The notes under the pieces were generated by a model. That model worked only from the letters and a program-made list of their open reading frames with translations, was not told the origin of the DNA and did not search any database. Shown here one piece after another: positions 43,522 to 53,055 of a stretch of DNA of 64,000 nucleotides (positions are counted from its first letter, which is position 1; every line of letters starts with the position of its first letter). The translations under genes were made by a program, and so were the position numbers. Where the stretch lies: positions 81,090-145,089 of the forward strand of contig NZ_AZAC01000023.1 in assembly GCF_000931935.2 (NCBI RefSeq), given 5' to 3'. The stretch comes from Dethiosulfatarculus sandiegensis. Lineage in GTDB: Bacteria; Desulfobacterota; Desulfarculia; Desulfarculales; Desulfarculaceae.

Positions 43522-45384
43522 CTACTCTGGGCCCGGTTTGGTGTCAAGGGCGGCCAAAAAGGCCGAAGTCCGGCGGGCCGACTCCTGATCAATTCTTGCT
43601 TTTTTTGCTATTAAAGCGGGTTCAGCCTTTTTGAGCGCAGCCAAAGAGCCAAAGGCCTTAAGCATGGCGCGGCTCTTCTTGGGGCCTACACCGGGTATCT
43701 CTTCAAGTATGGAGCGCTTAAGCGCCTTTAGCCGCAACAAACGGTGATAGGTGATGGCAAAACGGTGCGCCTCATCCCTCAAATGCATCAGCATGAAAAT
43801 GGCCGGCTCCCTGGCCGCCAAATTCACCGGGTTTTTCCTGCCGGGCACATACACCTTATCCGGCCCGGTCTCCCTGCCCTTGGCCAGGGCTGCCAGGGGC
43901 GGGCGTCGTTCATAAGGCACCTCCTGCAATATGGAAAGAGCCACATTCAGTTGCCCCTTGCCGCCATCGACCACCAAAAGATCCGGAAGGGGCCTGTCGC
44001 CCGACAGGCGGCGCAAAACCACTTCCTTCATGGCCGCATAATCATCCCCGCCCACATCCTTGGTAAGGACCTTGTAGCGGCGGTATCCCTCTTTATACGG
44101 CTTGCCGTCCTTAAACGCCACCAGGCTGGCCACAGTGAGCCTGCCCCCCAGATGGGAGATATCTATACACTCCATGTGCCGCGGCGGCGCATCCAGGCCC
44201 AGCTTTTTTTCCAAAAGTAAAAGCGATTTTTCAGACTTGTCTTCCGTCTCCACCCTGGGCTGGGAGGCGTTTAAAAGGGCCAGGTCCAAAAGGCCCCTTT
44301 TCTCTCCCCTTTGGGGCTTCCTCAGCTCCACCTTTCGCTCCGCCCTGTCGCTCAGAACCTCGGCCACCAGGCTCGGGTCCGAAGGCATGTGGGACAAAAG
44401 CACCAGCGGAGGAGGCGTGCCATTGAGCTCATAAAAAGCCAAAAGAGCCTGCCCCATAATCTCTTCGGGATCGGCCAAGGCTCCTTTCAAATCTTTTACC
44501 TGATTGGAGACGACCCTGCCCGACCTTACCCGCAAAATTGCCAGGCGAAAAGCACCCCTGTCTTCATGGAGAGCCCAGACATCCTGGTCTCCGCCTGTGG
44601 GTCCGGCCACCCTTTGCTTTTCAACGGTGCGCAAAAGGGCAAAATAACGGTCCCTCAAGGCCGCGGCCTGTTCAAAGCGCTCCCCTTGGGAAGCCTCTTC
44701 CATGCGGCGCTTCAACTCCAGGGCCACATCCCTGCCCTGCCCCACAAAAAAACGCTTAAGCTGATCCACCAATCCCTGATAATCAGCGTTATCGATTTTG
44801 CCCACGCAAGGCGCGCTACAGCGGCCGGTCTCATAATCCAGACAGGGCCGAGCCCGATTTTTCAGGGTGTGATCCGTGCACCTGCGCAAAGGAAATATGC
44901 GCTGCAACAGGCTCAAGGTCTTCCTGGCCGCTCCCACTTTATCAAAGGGGCCGAAATACTTGGCGTCCCCTTCGGCGCGCCCCCTGACAATGCTGAGCCT
45001 GGGGAACTCATGATCCAACCCGAGCTTTAACAGGGGATAGCTCTTGTCATCCCTGAGGTCCACATTGTACCTGGGACGATGGCGCTTTATCAGGGTATTT
45101 TCCAATAAAAGCGCCTCTTTTTCCGAACCGGTGACCACCCACTCCACTTGGGCCACCCGGCTTACCATGGTCTGCACCTTGTGGCGGTAATAGGTGGGGT
45201 GATCCTCCACCCGGGCGTAATTGCCGAGCCGGCTGCGCAGGACCTTGGCCTTGCCCACATAGATGATCTTGCCCGAGGGGTCTTTCATGAGGTACACCCC
45301 CGGCGATCTGGGTGCGCGAGCCAGGGCCTCCTTGATCACCAAATGCCCGGTAAGGGAGGTTGTTTTATCCTTCAGATCCGCCAC
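43522..45384 (-). CDS. uvrC: UvrABC system protein C
   Basis: This is a 620-residue excinuclease subunit that makes both incisions in nucleotide excision repair. It has the GIY-YIG nuclease ([20 protein letters not shown]), a Cys cluster ([13 protein letters not shown]), the UVR motif that binds UvrB ([15 protein letters not shown]), the RNase H-like domain ([17 protein letters not shown]) and C-terminal helix-hairpin-helix ([13 protein letters not shown]). The GTG start at 45384 overlaps uvrB by 13 bases. Confidence 0.96.
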   Translation of the reverse strand: MADLKDKTTSLTGHLVIKEALARAPRSPGVYLMKDPSGKIIYVGKAKVLRSRLGNYARVEDHPTYYRHKVQTMVSRVAQVEWVVTGSEKEALLLENTLIKRHRPRYNVDLRDDKSYPLLKLGLDHEFPRLSIVRGRAEGDAKYFGPFDKVGAARKTLSLLQRIFPLRRCTDHTLKNRARPCLDYETGRCSAPCVGKIDNADYQGLVDQLKRFFVGQGRDVALELKRRMEEASQGERFEQAAALRDRYFALLRTVEKQRVAGPTGGDQDVWALHEDRGAFRLAILRVRSGRVVSNQVKDLKGALADPEEIMGQALLAFYELNGTPPPLVLLSHMPSDPSLVAEVLSDRAERKVELRKPQRGEKRGLLDLALLNASQPRVETEDKSEKSLLLLEKKLGLDAPPRHMECIDISHLGGRLTVASLVAFKDGKPYKEGYRRYKVLTKDVGGDDYAAMKEVVLRRLSGDRPLPDLLVVDGGKGQLNVALSILQEVPYERRPPLAALAKGRETGPDKVYVPGRKNPVNLAAREPAIFMLMHLRDEAHRFAITYHRLLRLKALKRSILEEIPGVGPKKSRAMLKAFGSLAALKKAEPALIAKKARIDQESARRTSAFLAALDTKPGPE

Positions 45385-47420
45385 TTGAGTTCCTGCTCCT
45401 CCAGCTCCTTGATCCGGTCCCGCAGCTCCGCCGCGTCTTCAAAGCGCAGCTCCTCGGCCGCGGTCAGCATTTCTTTGCGCAATTCCTTAATCTTAAAGGG
45501 AATCTCCTCGGGCAACAGATCAAGTTTTTTCCTGGACTTGGAAACAGTGGTGTAGTCCGCCTCAAGTTCGTGGGGAAGCATGGCTTTGAGTGTATTTTTA
45601 ACGGTCTCAGGGGTGATGCCGTGTTCCTGGTTGTACTGGTTTTGGATCACCCGCCTTCTTGCTGTTTCATCCATGGTCTTTTGCATGGAATCAGTGACCT
45701 TGTCGGCATAGAAAATCACCTTGCCTTCCGCGTTTCGGGCCGCCCGCCCCGCGGTCTGGATCAGGCTTCTGGCGGAGCGCAAAAAGCCCTCCCGGTCCGC
45801 GTCCAGAATCGCCACCAGGCTGACCTCGGGCAGATCCAGCCCCTCCCGCAAAAGGTTGATTCCCACCAGCACGTCAAACTCGCCCTGGCGCAGCTCCCGC
45901 AGAATCTGGACCCTTTCTATGGTCTGCACATCACTGTGCATATAACGAACCTTCACCCCCTGCTCGCTCAAGTAGTCGGTCAACTCCTCGGCCATGCGCT
46001 TGGTCAGGGTGGTGACCAGGGTTCTCTCCCCCTTTTTTGCCACCTTTCGCACCTCTGCCAAAAGGTCCTCCACCTGGGCCACGGCCGGGCGCACCTCTAT
46101 CACCGGGTCCATAAGCCCGGTGGGCCGGATTATCTGCTCCACCACCACACCACCTGCCTTTTCCAGTTCATAATCCGCAGGTGTGGCTGAAACATAAATC
46201 GACTGATTAAGGTGCTCACTGAACTCAGCGAAATTCAAGGGCCGGTTATCCAGGGCGCTCGGCAGACGAAAGCCGAAATCCACCAGGGTCTCCTTGCGGG
46301 AGCGGTCGCCCCGGTACATTCCCGCCACCTGGGGAATAGTGATATGGCTCTCATCCACAATCAAAAGCCAGTCCTTGGGGAAATAATCCAGCAGGGTCGG
46401 CGGCGGATCTCCGGCCTCTCTGCCGGTGAGATGACGGGAGTAGTTCTCAATGCCGTGGCAATATCCCAGCTCCTTCATCATCTCCAGGTCAAAAAGGGTG
46501 CGCTCCCTTATGCGCTGGGCCTCCAAAAGCCGGTTGCCGGATTCAAAGACCTGGAGCCGCTCGCCCAATTCACTGCGAATGGAGCTTAAGGCCCTCTCCC
46601 TTATGGCCTCGTCCGTAACATAGTGGCTGGCCGGAAATATGGTTATGCGGTTTTCCGTGCCGAGTTTTTTACCCCTCAGGGGGTCGATAAAGGCGATTTC
46701 CTCCACCTCGTCGCCGAAAAAGCTGATTCTGACGGCCCTGTCTTCTTCATAGGCAGGGTAGACCTCCACAACATCCCCCCTCACCCGGAAGGTCCCGCGG
46801 TGAAAATCATAGTCATTGCGTTCATAGAGGATCTGAATCAGCTTTCTTATCACCGCCTCCCGGCCGGGCTCCTGCCCCACATCCAGGCAAAGCAGCATAT
46901 CCGCATAGGCCTCGGGCGAACCCAAGCCATATATACAGGAAACACTGGCCACAATAATCACATCCCGCCTGGTCAAAAGGGCGGCAGTGGCTGCGTGGCG
47001 CATGCGGTCGATCTTGTCGTTTATGGAGGAATCCTTTTCTATATAGGTGTCACTGGCCGGAATATAGGCCTCGGGCTGGTAATAGTCGTAATAAGAAACA
47101 AAATACTCAACCGCGTTTTTGGGGAAAAGGGCCTTGAACTCTCCATAAAGCTGGGCGGCAAGGGTTTTGTTGGGGGCCAGGACCAAAGTTGGCTTTTGGT
47201 GGTTTTGGATCACGTTGGCCATGGTAAAGGTCTTGCCGCTGCCGGTGACCCCCAAAAGCACCTGATGCTCCACCCCCTTTTCCAGGGCCAAAGAGATATC
47301 GGAAATAGCCTGGGGTTGATCACCCTGGGGCTTGAACTCACTGGTAAGGCTGAAAACCCCTCCCTGGGGCGAGGGCTTGGTGCTCCAGAACCTGGAACTG
47401 AGCTCCTGTTTTTTGTCCAC
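45372..47420 (-). CDS. uvrB: UvrABC system protein B
   Basis: This is a 682-residue DNA damage helicase-like subunit. It has the P-loop [15 protein letters not shown], the beta-hairpin [12 protein letters not shown], the DEAD-like [15 protein letters not shown], the C-terminal helicase motif QTAGRAARN, and the UVR motif ([17 protein letters not shown]). Starting at GTG gives about ten residues more than most family members. uvrB and uvrC overlap and are surely co-transcribed. Confidence 0.96.
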   Translation of the reverse strand: MDKKQELSSRFWSTKPSPQGGVFSLTSEFKPQGDQPQAISDISLALEKGVEHQVLLGVTGSGKTFTMANVIQNHQKPTLVLAPNKTLAAQLYGEFKALFPKNAVEYFVSYYDYYQPEAYIPASDTYIEKDSSINDKIDRMRHAATAALLTRRDVIIVASVSCIYGLGSPEAYADMLLCLDVGQEPGREAVIRKLIQILYERNDYDFHRGTFRVRGDVVEVYPAYEEDRAVRISFFGDEVEEIAFIDPLRGKKLGTENRITIFPASHYVTDEAIRERALSSIRSELGERLQVFESGNRLLEAQRIRERTLFDLEMMKELGYCHGIENYSRHLTGREAGDPPPTLLDYFPKDWLLIVDESHITIPQVAGMYRGDRSRKETLVDFGFRLPSALDNRPLNFAEFSEHLNQSIYVSATPADYELEKAGGVVVEQIIRPTGLMDPVIEVRPAVAQVEDLLAEVRKVAKKGERTLVTTLTKRMAEELTDYLSEQGVKVRYMHSDVQTIERVQILRELRQGEFDVLVGINLLREGLDLPEVSLVAILDADREGFLRSARSLIQTAGRAARNAEGKVIFYADKVTDSMQKTMDETARRRVIQNQYNQEHGITPETVKNTLKAMLPHELEADYTTVSKSRKKLDLLPEEIPFKIKELRKEMLTAAEELRFEDAAELRDRIKELEEQELKWRI

Positions 47421-47540
47421 CCTTAATCACCTTTATCCGGCGTTAAAAAGCGCCGAATGCTTAAAAGGCCGAGTCCCGTCAATGCATAAGCGCACATTTC
47501 AGGCCCGGCCCATTATTACTTTACGTAAAAATTACTGAAT

Positions 47541-48995
47541 CTATTCCTTGTGCCAGCGGGTTCCCTGGGGAGTGTCTTCCAGCATCACTCCCTGGGCGGC
47601 CAACTGATCCCGAATCTCATCGGCCCGAGCGAAATTTTTATCCTTGCGGGCCTGCTTACGCTCCTCGATCAAGGCCTCGATCTCCTCGGCTGAGGGACCC
47701 GTTGCATCTTGGCCCACACCGCTTGTTTGCAGATATTCCGTGGGATCAGAGTTCAAAATGCCCAGGCGGGCGCCAAAATTGCTCAGCCTGGCCCGGCACA
47801 GGGACAACAGCGCGTCCCTCTCTTCCTTTTGAGGCAGAGCCACCAAGCGGTTGGCTATCTTGGCCAGGGCAAACAAAGCGCCTAAAGCCGCGGCTGTGTT
47901 AAAGTCGTCGTCCATGGCGTCTTCAAAGCTCTGGGCCGCTTCGTTGATCTCTTCCATGTATTTGAGGTCATCGGGATGGGTGATGGCCTTGTTCAGGGGT
48001 TCGGTCACCTCCTGGTCAATCGCCGCCAAGGCCCGGTAAAGCCTTTCCATACCCTGGGCAGCCTCGCTCAAGGCCTGGTCGCTGAAATCAATCGGCGAGC
48101 GGTAATGCTTGCTCAAAAGGAAAAAGCGCAGAACCTCGGGCCTTGTGGTCTTGAGGATATCCTTGATGGTAAAAAAGTTACCCAAAGATTTGGACATCTT
48201 CTCCTGATTGACCTGCACAAAACCGTTATGCACCCAAAAGCGGGCAAAGCCCTGACCAGTGGCGCATTCGCTCTGAGCCACCTCGTTCTCATGGTGGGGG
48301 AAAATAAGGTCCTTGCCTCCGCCATGGATATCAAACTCGCCGCCGAGGTATTTAAGGCTCATGGCCGAGCACTCAATATGCCAGCCCGGTCTGCCTTGGC
48401 CCCAGGGGCTTTCCCAGGAGGGTTCACCGGGCTTACTGGCTTTCCAGAGCACAAAGTCCATGGGATGCTCTTTGCGCTCATCCACCTCAATGCGGGCGCC
48501 TGCCTGCATCTGCTCTATGTCGCGGCCGCTCAACTTACCGTAACCCTTGAAGCTCTGCACCCTGAAATAAACGTCTCCGCCGGATTCATAGGCATGGCCC
48601 TTTTCGATCAGGTCCTGGGCAATGTCTATGATCTCCTTTATATGCTCTGTTGCCTTGGGCTCGATACTCGCGGGCAGCACGCCCAAAGACGCCATATCCT
48701 TGCTAAAGGAATCAATGTAGCGTTCACTCAATTCACCTGTGGAAATATCGAGCTCGTTGGCCCTTTTTATGATTTTGTCATCCACATCGGTAAAGTTGCG
48801 CACATAGGTGACATCATAGCCACGGGCTTTGAAATGGCGGATAATGGCATCAAAGGCTACGTAACACCTGGCGTGCCCCACGTGGGGGTCGTCATACACG
48901 GTAACTCCACAGACATACAGGCCCACCTTGCCAGGTTGACTGGGAACAAACTCTTCCTTTTTACGAGTCAGTGAATTGTAGATCCTAAGCGCCAT
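47541..48995 (-). CDS. cysS: Cysteinyl-tRNA synthetase
   Basis: This is a 484-residue class I aminoacyl-tRNA synthetase. It has [17 protein letters not shown] (HIGH motif and first zinc Cys), the zinc-binding HIECSAM and FPHHENE, and [12 protein letters not shown] (KMSKS). The C-terminal helical domain ends [24 protein letters not shown], typical of the family. It is about 120 bases upstream of uvrB and 134 bases after ispDF. Confidence 0.97.
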   Translation of the reverse strand: MALRIYNSLTRKKEEFVPSQPGKVGLYVCGVTVYDDPHVGHARCYVAFDAIIRHFKARGYDVTYVRNFTDVDDKIIKRANELDISTGELSERYIDSFSKDMASLGVLPASIEPKATEHIKEIIDIAQDLIEKGHAYESGGDVYFRVQSFKGYGKLSGRDIEQMQAGARIEVDERKEHPMDFVLWKASKPGEPSWESPWGQGRPGWHIECSAMSLKYLGGEFDIHGGGKDLIFPHHENEVAQSECATGQGFARFWVHNGFVQVNQEKMSKSLGNFFTIKDILKTTRPEVLRFFLLSKHYRSPIDFSDQALSEAAQGMERLYRALAAIDQEVTEPLNKAITHPDDLKYMEEINEAAQSFEDAMDDDFNTAAALGALFALAKIANRLVALPQKEERDALLSLCRARLSNFGARLGILNSDPTEYLQTSGVGQDATGPSAEEIEALIEERKQARKDKNFARADEIRDQLAAQGVMLEDTPQGTRWHKE

Positions 48996-49128
48996 ATCTT
49001 CTCCTATCGTTTGAAACCATCCGCGCTGAATTTAGATGGTTATTAAAAGTCCAGGCTATCCATATTATAAGGACCAACTCCAGGAGTAAAACCCTTACGT
49101 CCGATATTTAAAAAAAAACGGTTCAACC

Positions 49129-50307
49129 TTAAACCGGGTTTATCTTTTGAATCACCGCCGTGGCCATGGCGGCCATGCCCTCTTGCCTGCCCACAAAGCC
49201 CAGGCCTTCGGTCGTTGTCGCAGCCACGTTTATATCCCTGACCCCAAGCCCGGTGGCCCTGGCCAGGTTTCCCCGCATTTTCTCGGCATGGGGGGCGATT
49301 TTAGGCTTTTGAGCCATAAGGGTGGCGCTTATCTGTTGAGGCCGCCACCCCTCTTTGACTAATTCGCCGCATACCCGAGCCAAAAGCTCCAGGCTGTCTG
49401 CCCCCTTAAAGGCAGGGTCGTTATCCGGAAACCAGCGGCCGATATCGCCCAGACCGGCTGCAGCCAAAAGCGCGTCCATAACCGCATGGGTCAGCACATC
49501 TGCATCTGAATGGCCGTCCAGGCCCAGATCATGGTCCAGCAAAACCCCGCCGAGCACAAGTTTTCTGCCCTTGACCAAGCGGTGCACATCCATGCCCTGG
49601 CCGATTCTGGTGAGCAAAAGGCCGCCCTTTATGCATTGGGCCAGGCGCAGGTCCTCCGGGGTTGTTATCTTGAAATTGTCCCGCTCGCCGGGCACCAGCT
49701 TCACCTCTTTACCCGCCCATTCCAAAAGCCCGGCCTCGTCTGTGGCGTAATAGCCCTGGTCACAGGCCTTTTGAATAATCTCCAACAAGAAATCAAGTTC
49801 AAATCCCTGGGGAGTCTGCACCAGCCACAGCCGACTCCGATCCAAGGTGGTCTCCACCAGGTTGTTCTCCCCGGCCTTTTTCACAGTATCAAAACAGGGA
49901 ACCGCGGCAATGGCCGCGCCATGCAGAAGGGTTTTTTGATAAACTTTCCTGAAGAGTTCCGGTGTGGCCAAGGGCCTGGCTCCATCGTGGATCAGGACAT
50001 AATCCGCACCAAGTTCCCTTGCCTTCAGAAGACCGTTTTTAACGCTGTCCTGCCTTTCGGCCCCGCCCGGGACAACATGACATTTAGATTGCAAATCAAA
50101 AGGCAGAAGGCAATCCTTTATGGCCGATTCCTCCCCACCCGGAGGGACCACCACAATAATCTCCGCAATTTCCGCGACCCGCTTCAATACGGAAACAGTG
50201 TGGCTCAAGAGGGGTTTTCCTGCAAGCTCCATGAATTGCTTGGCTTTTTTTGCCCCCATGCGACTGCCCTTGCCTGCCGCAGGCACCACTGCCGCTACCC
50301 TGGCCAT
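49129..50307 (-). CDS. ispDF: Fused IspD/IspF isoprenoid enzyme
   Basis: This is a 392-residue bifunctional protein of the MEP pathway. Residues 1-225 are IspD (VPAAGKGSRMGAKKAKQF, VLIHDGARPL, TPQGFELDFL). Residues 233-392 are IspF (GMDVHRLVKG, GHSDADVLTHAVMDALLAAAGLGDIG, FPDNDPAFKGADS, and TTTEGLGFVGRQEG). The fusion is known from several bacterial groups, including alphaproteobacteria and some Delta- and Epsilonproteobacteria. It is on the same strand as cysS. Confidence 0.95.
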   Translation of the reverse strand: MARVAAVVPAAGKGSRMGAKKAKQFMELAGKPLLSHTVSVLKRVAEIAEIIVVVPPGGEESAIKDCLLPFDLQSKCHVVPGGAERQDSVKNGLLKARELGADYVLIHDGARPLATPELFRKVYQKTLLHGAAIAAVPCFDTVKKAGENNLVETTLDRSRLWLVQTPQGFELDFLLEIIQKACDQGYYATDEAGLLEWAGKEVKLVPGERDNFKITTPEDLRLAQCIKGGLLLTRIGQGMDVHRLVKGRKLVLGGVLLDHDLGLDGHSDADVLTHAVMDALLAAAGLGDIGRWFPDNDPAFKGADSLELLARVCGELVKEGWRPQQISATLMAQKPKIAPHAEKMRGNLARATGLGVRDINVAATTTEGLGFVGRQEGMAAMATAVIQKINPV

Positions 50308-50569
50308 AATGCGCCTTTTTTTATAAATACCAAACCCTTAAAAAAACCTTTTTTGATACTCATAACCAATTCCAGCGAAAAAAGGGAATATACCTGAAAC
50401 TCCTTTAAAAGTCTCAAGGTTTAGTGGTCAATCCCATACCAGGCAACAGCGGCCCGTGACAAGGAAAAACTGTTTTAATCAAGCCCCTGGCTCAACTCGG
50501 GCACCAGACCGCATAATAATGATATAATAATCTGCTTAAACATTTTGGCCAAAGCGAGGCAAAAACCAG

Positions 50570-51901
50570 ATGAATTTCACCTTGATCAGAATATGGATAT
50601 GGCGCATACTCACCGGCTCTCGCTTCAAGGCCCTTCTCATGGAAGGTGGGAATCTCTTAAAAGCCGGTCACAATGTGGAGGCCCTGGATCTTTTTCGGCA
50701 GGCGGTGCGCGGATGGCCGGCCAGACCCGAAGGTTATCAGGGCATGGGGGACACCTACCAGGCCATGGGGCTGAGGCCCGAGGCCAACCGGGAAAACACC
50801 ATCGCCAACGCCCTCATGGCCCTGGAACAAAACCCGGATGATCACACCTCCCGCATCAACCTGGCCCGGGCATTACATGAAAAAGGCATGGCAGGCTATG
50901 CCGCAGGCCACATGGACCAGATAATACACAAGTTCTCCAAAGATGTGGAAACCTTACGGCTAGCGGCCATAATATTTAGAGATAACGGTAACTTCTCCAG
51001 GGCAGCCGACGCCTTGAGGCACCTTGTCTATCTGGACCCCTTAAACACCGAGTACTACGACAATCTCACCCTTTGCCTGACCAAACTGAACCAGGGCACA
51101 GAGGCCCTGACCTATCTCTCGATCTCCAAGGCCTTGAGCCAAGTGGAAAAAGACCCCAACGACCTGGAAGCGGTGGAACAGGCGGTGCGCCAGTTTGTGG
51201 CGGCGGGGCAAAAACAATCGGCCCTTTTGTTGGTGGAAAGAACCATTGGATCCTCTTCCAAACCCAACGGGCTCTATCGTATGCAGGGAGAGCTTTTATT
51301 ATCCGAGCGCAGAATTCCCGAGGCTGAAAAGGCCCTTCGCCAGGCCGTTGCCAACGACCCCACAGACTTGAAAGCCCACCGCATGCTCTCAAATCTCTAT
51401 AAGCTACGGGGAGAGAAAAAGCTTGCCCAGCAACATCAGGAATTGGCCGAGGCCATGGAAAAAGCGCGCAAAAGCGGCGATCCGGTAGCCACGGAAATGG
51501 CCATGGTGAGGTTGCTTTTGAGGAGCGGAAAGAAAGATCTGGCCCGAGAAAGGGTTGAAGCCCTGAAGGCAAACCATCCCCGAGACTGGCGGGGCCCTTT
51601 TCTGGAAGGGCTAATGGCAAAAAGCCAGGGCAATACAAACCAGGCCATGGGCTTTTTCCAGGCTGCCAGGCGCCTGGATGTCACGGCGCCTGATCCCCAC
51701 ATTGAAATCGCCCGCATACATTCTAAAATGGACGATATGATCGGTGCGGTCTCCGAGGCCCGCCAGGCAGTGGCGCTTTCACCCAGGGATCCTGAGGTTC
51801 GCATTGCCCTGGCCGAAATTCTGAGGGCCCACGGCTACATGGACCAAGCCATTGAAGAAGAGGAGTTGGCTGAATCCCTGGCCAAAAGGGGCGCTAAGTA
51901 A
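50570..51901 (+). CDS. Tetratricopeptide repeat protein
   Basis: This is a 443-residue protein with a short hydrophobic N-terminus (LIRIWIWRILTG) and about ten TPR units. Clear ones are AGHNVEALDLFRQAVRGWP, IPEAEKALRQAVANDP and GNTNQAMGFFQAARRLD. TPR arrays act as scaffolds for other proteins. No enzymatic domain is seen. It is flanked by divergent ispDF and a terminator, so it is its own unit. The partner is unknown. Confidence 0.8.
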   Translation: MNFTLIRIWIWRILTGSRFKALLMEGGNLLKAGHNVEALDLFRQAVRGWPARPEGYQGMGDTYQAMGLRPEANRENTIANALMALEQNPDDHTSRINLARALHEKGMAGYAAGHMDQIIHKFSKDVETLRLAAIIFRDNGNFSRAADALRHLVYLDPLNTEYYDNLTLCLTKLNQGTEALTYLSISKALSQVEKDPNDLEAVEQAVRQFVAAGQKQSALLLVERTIGSSSKPNGLYRMQGELLLSERRIPEAEKALRQAVANDPTDLKAHRMLSNLYKLRGEKKLAQQHQELAEAMEKARKSGDPVATEMAMVRLLLRSGKKDLARERVEALKANHPRDWRGPFLEGLMAKSQGNTNQAMGFFQAARRLDVTAPDPHIEIARIHSKMDDMIGAVSEARQAVALSPRDPEVRIALAEILRAHGYMDQAIEEEELAESLAKRGAK

Positions 51902-51930
51902 GCAAAAACCAACTTCCGCCCAAATAATGA

Positions 51931-51963
51931 AACCCCGGCGGGTTGGAACCCGCCGGGGTTTTT
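51931..51963 (+). terminator. Intrinsic terminator of the TPR gene
   Basis: AACCCCGGCGGGTT (51931-51944) and AACCCGCCGGGGTT (51947-51960) form a perfect 14-bp stem followed by Ts. It lies 30 bases after the stop and may serve the convergent gene too. Confidence 0.9.
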
Positions 51964-51980
51964 ATGTTTCAAGGCAAGGT

Positions 51981-53054
51981 TTATTTCTTGGGCTTAATCC
52001 CCAGCGCCTGATAAAGGGCATCGAAATCAACACCTTCCTTTACCAGTTCGGTCGCCCGTTTAATCTTCTCGGGCTGGCTCAAGGAATCCCTCATGCCCGC
52101 GAACTCCAGACTGCGGGAAACCGTAAAGGTGTCTGCCCTCACCACCATGACCGGCACGTCATGCTCCTCTGCCCTGCTGATGATTATCTCGCTGGGATAG
52201 AAGTTGCCGGTCAGGATAAGGCAGGCGGCCCCTGCTTCAATGGCGGCCATTTGCATGTCCGGCCTGTCCCCGCCGACCAGGCAGGCAAAATCCCTGGCCC
52301 CGCCGAAAAAGCGGCTGGCATGCCCCACCTGCATGGCTCCGATAAAGAACCTCTTTATCATGCGGTCGGTATGACTGAAACCGGTCAGCGGTTTGGCCCC
52401 CAGGATCTCAGCCAGGACGCGAACCGAAACGGAACTCAAAAGATCGTCTTTGGGCAAAGCTCCCAGAACCTTGATACCCTGTTTGGCTAAAAACGGGGTC
52501 ACCTGCTCCGTAAGGGCTGCGTTCATCTCCTGATCCACCGCGTTGATCACCACCCCGGCCAAGTTGTCCTTCAACCTGAGGGCCGCGCTCAAAAGGTCAT
52601 CCAAGAAAAAGTCGTTTTCATAGCGGTCTATGATGATCACCTTGACTCCGGATTCCAGGGCCAGTTTATAACCGCCGACCCCGACCATGGCTCCCGAGCG
52701 CAGGGTTCCGGTCCCGCAGAGTAGAACCACGTCCCTGCCCTGGCCCATCTCTTCATACATGGCCTTTATCCTGGCCATATAGTCTTCCGAATGGCCGCGC
52801 AGTGCCTTGGCCACCAGATCCTGGGTGCGGACCACCGGGCAGCACTGGTCAGGGGTCTGGCCAAGCTCCAGGGTCTCATTCATGATCCAGGCGTCGCCGT
52901 CGGTATAGGTGTCGTCTATGGCCTGGGGATTGGACCCGTAGGGCTTCATCACCGCCAGAGACAGACCGTGGTTCATCATGTTCCTGGCCAGGCCCAGGCT
53001 GAACAAATTCTTTCCAGCAAAGGCCCTAACCGAGCCCACGTAAATCAATTTCAT
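51981..53054 (-). CDS. BioD-like / DRTGG-domain protein (phosphotransacetylase N-terminal type)
   Basis: This protein of about 357 residues has an N-terminal P-loop-like domain (IYVGSVRAFAGKNLFSLGLA, related to dethiobiotin synthetase) and a DRTGG domain from about residue 215 (SVRVLAEILGAKPLTG, GDRPDMQMAAIEAGAACLILTG). This pair is the N-terminal regulatory half of long phosphotransacetylases, but no Pta catalytic domain follows. The ATG at 53054 has GGAG upstream. It starts one base after the stop of the ADP-forming acyl-CoA synthetase, so it probably serves acetyl-CoA/acetate metabolism, perhaps as a regulator. Confidence 0.8.
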   Translation of the reverse strand: MKLIYVGSVRAFAGKNLFSLGLARNMMNHGLSLAVMKPYGSNPQAIDDTYTDGDAWIMNETLELGQTPDQCCPVVRTQDLVAKALRGHSEDYMARIKAMYEEMGQGRDVVLLCGTGTLRSGAMVGVGGYKLALESGVKVIIIDRYENDFFLDDLLSAALRLKDNLAGVVINAVDQEMNAALTEQVTPFLAKQGIKVLGALPKDDLLSSVSVRVLAEILGAKPLTGFSHTDRMIKRFFIGAMQVGHASRFFGGARDFACLVGGDRPDMQMAAIEAGAACLILTGNFYPSEIIISRAEEHDVPVMVVRADTFTVSRSLEFAGMRDSLSQPEKIKRATELVKEGVDFDALYQALGIKPKK

Positions 53055-53055
53055 C

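Noticed and set aside
47976..48974. A 332-codon plus-strand frame opposite cysS
   Set aside because: Shadow of the cysteinyl-tRNA synthetase gene, which has HIGH and KMSKS motifs.
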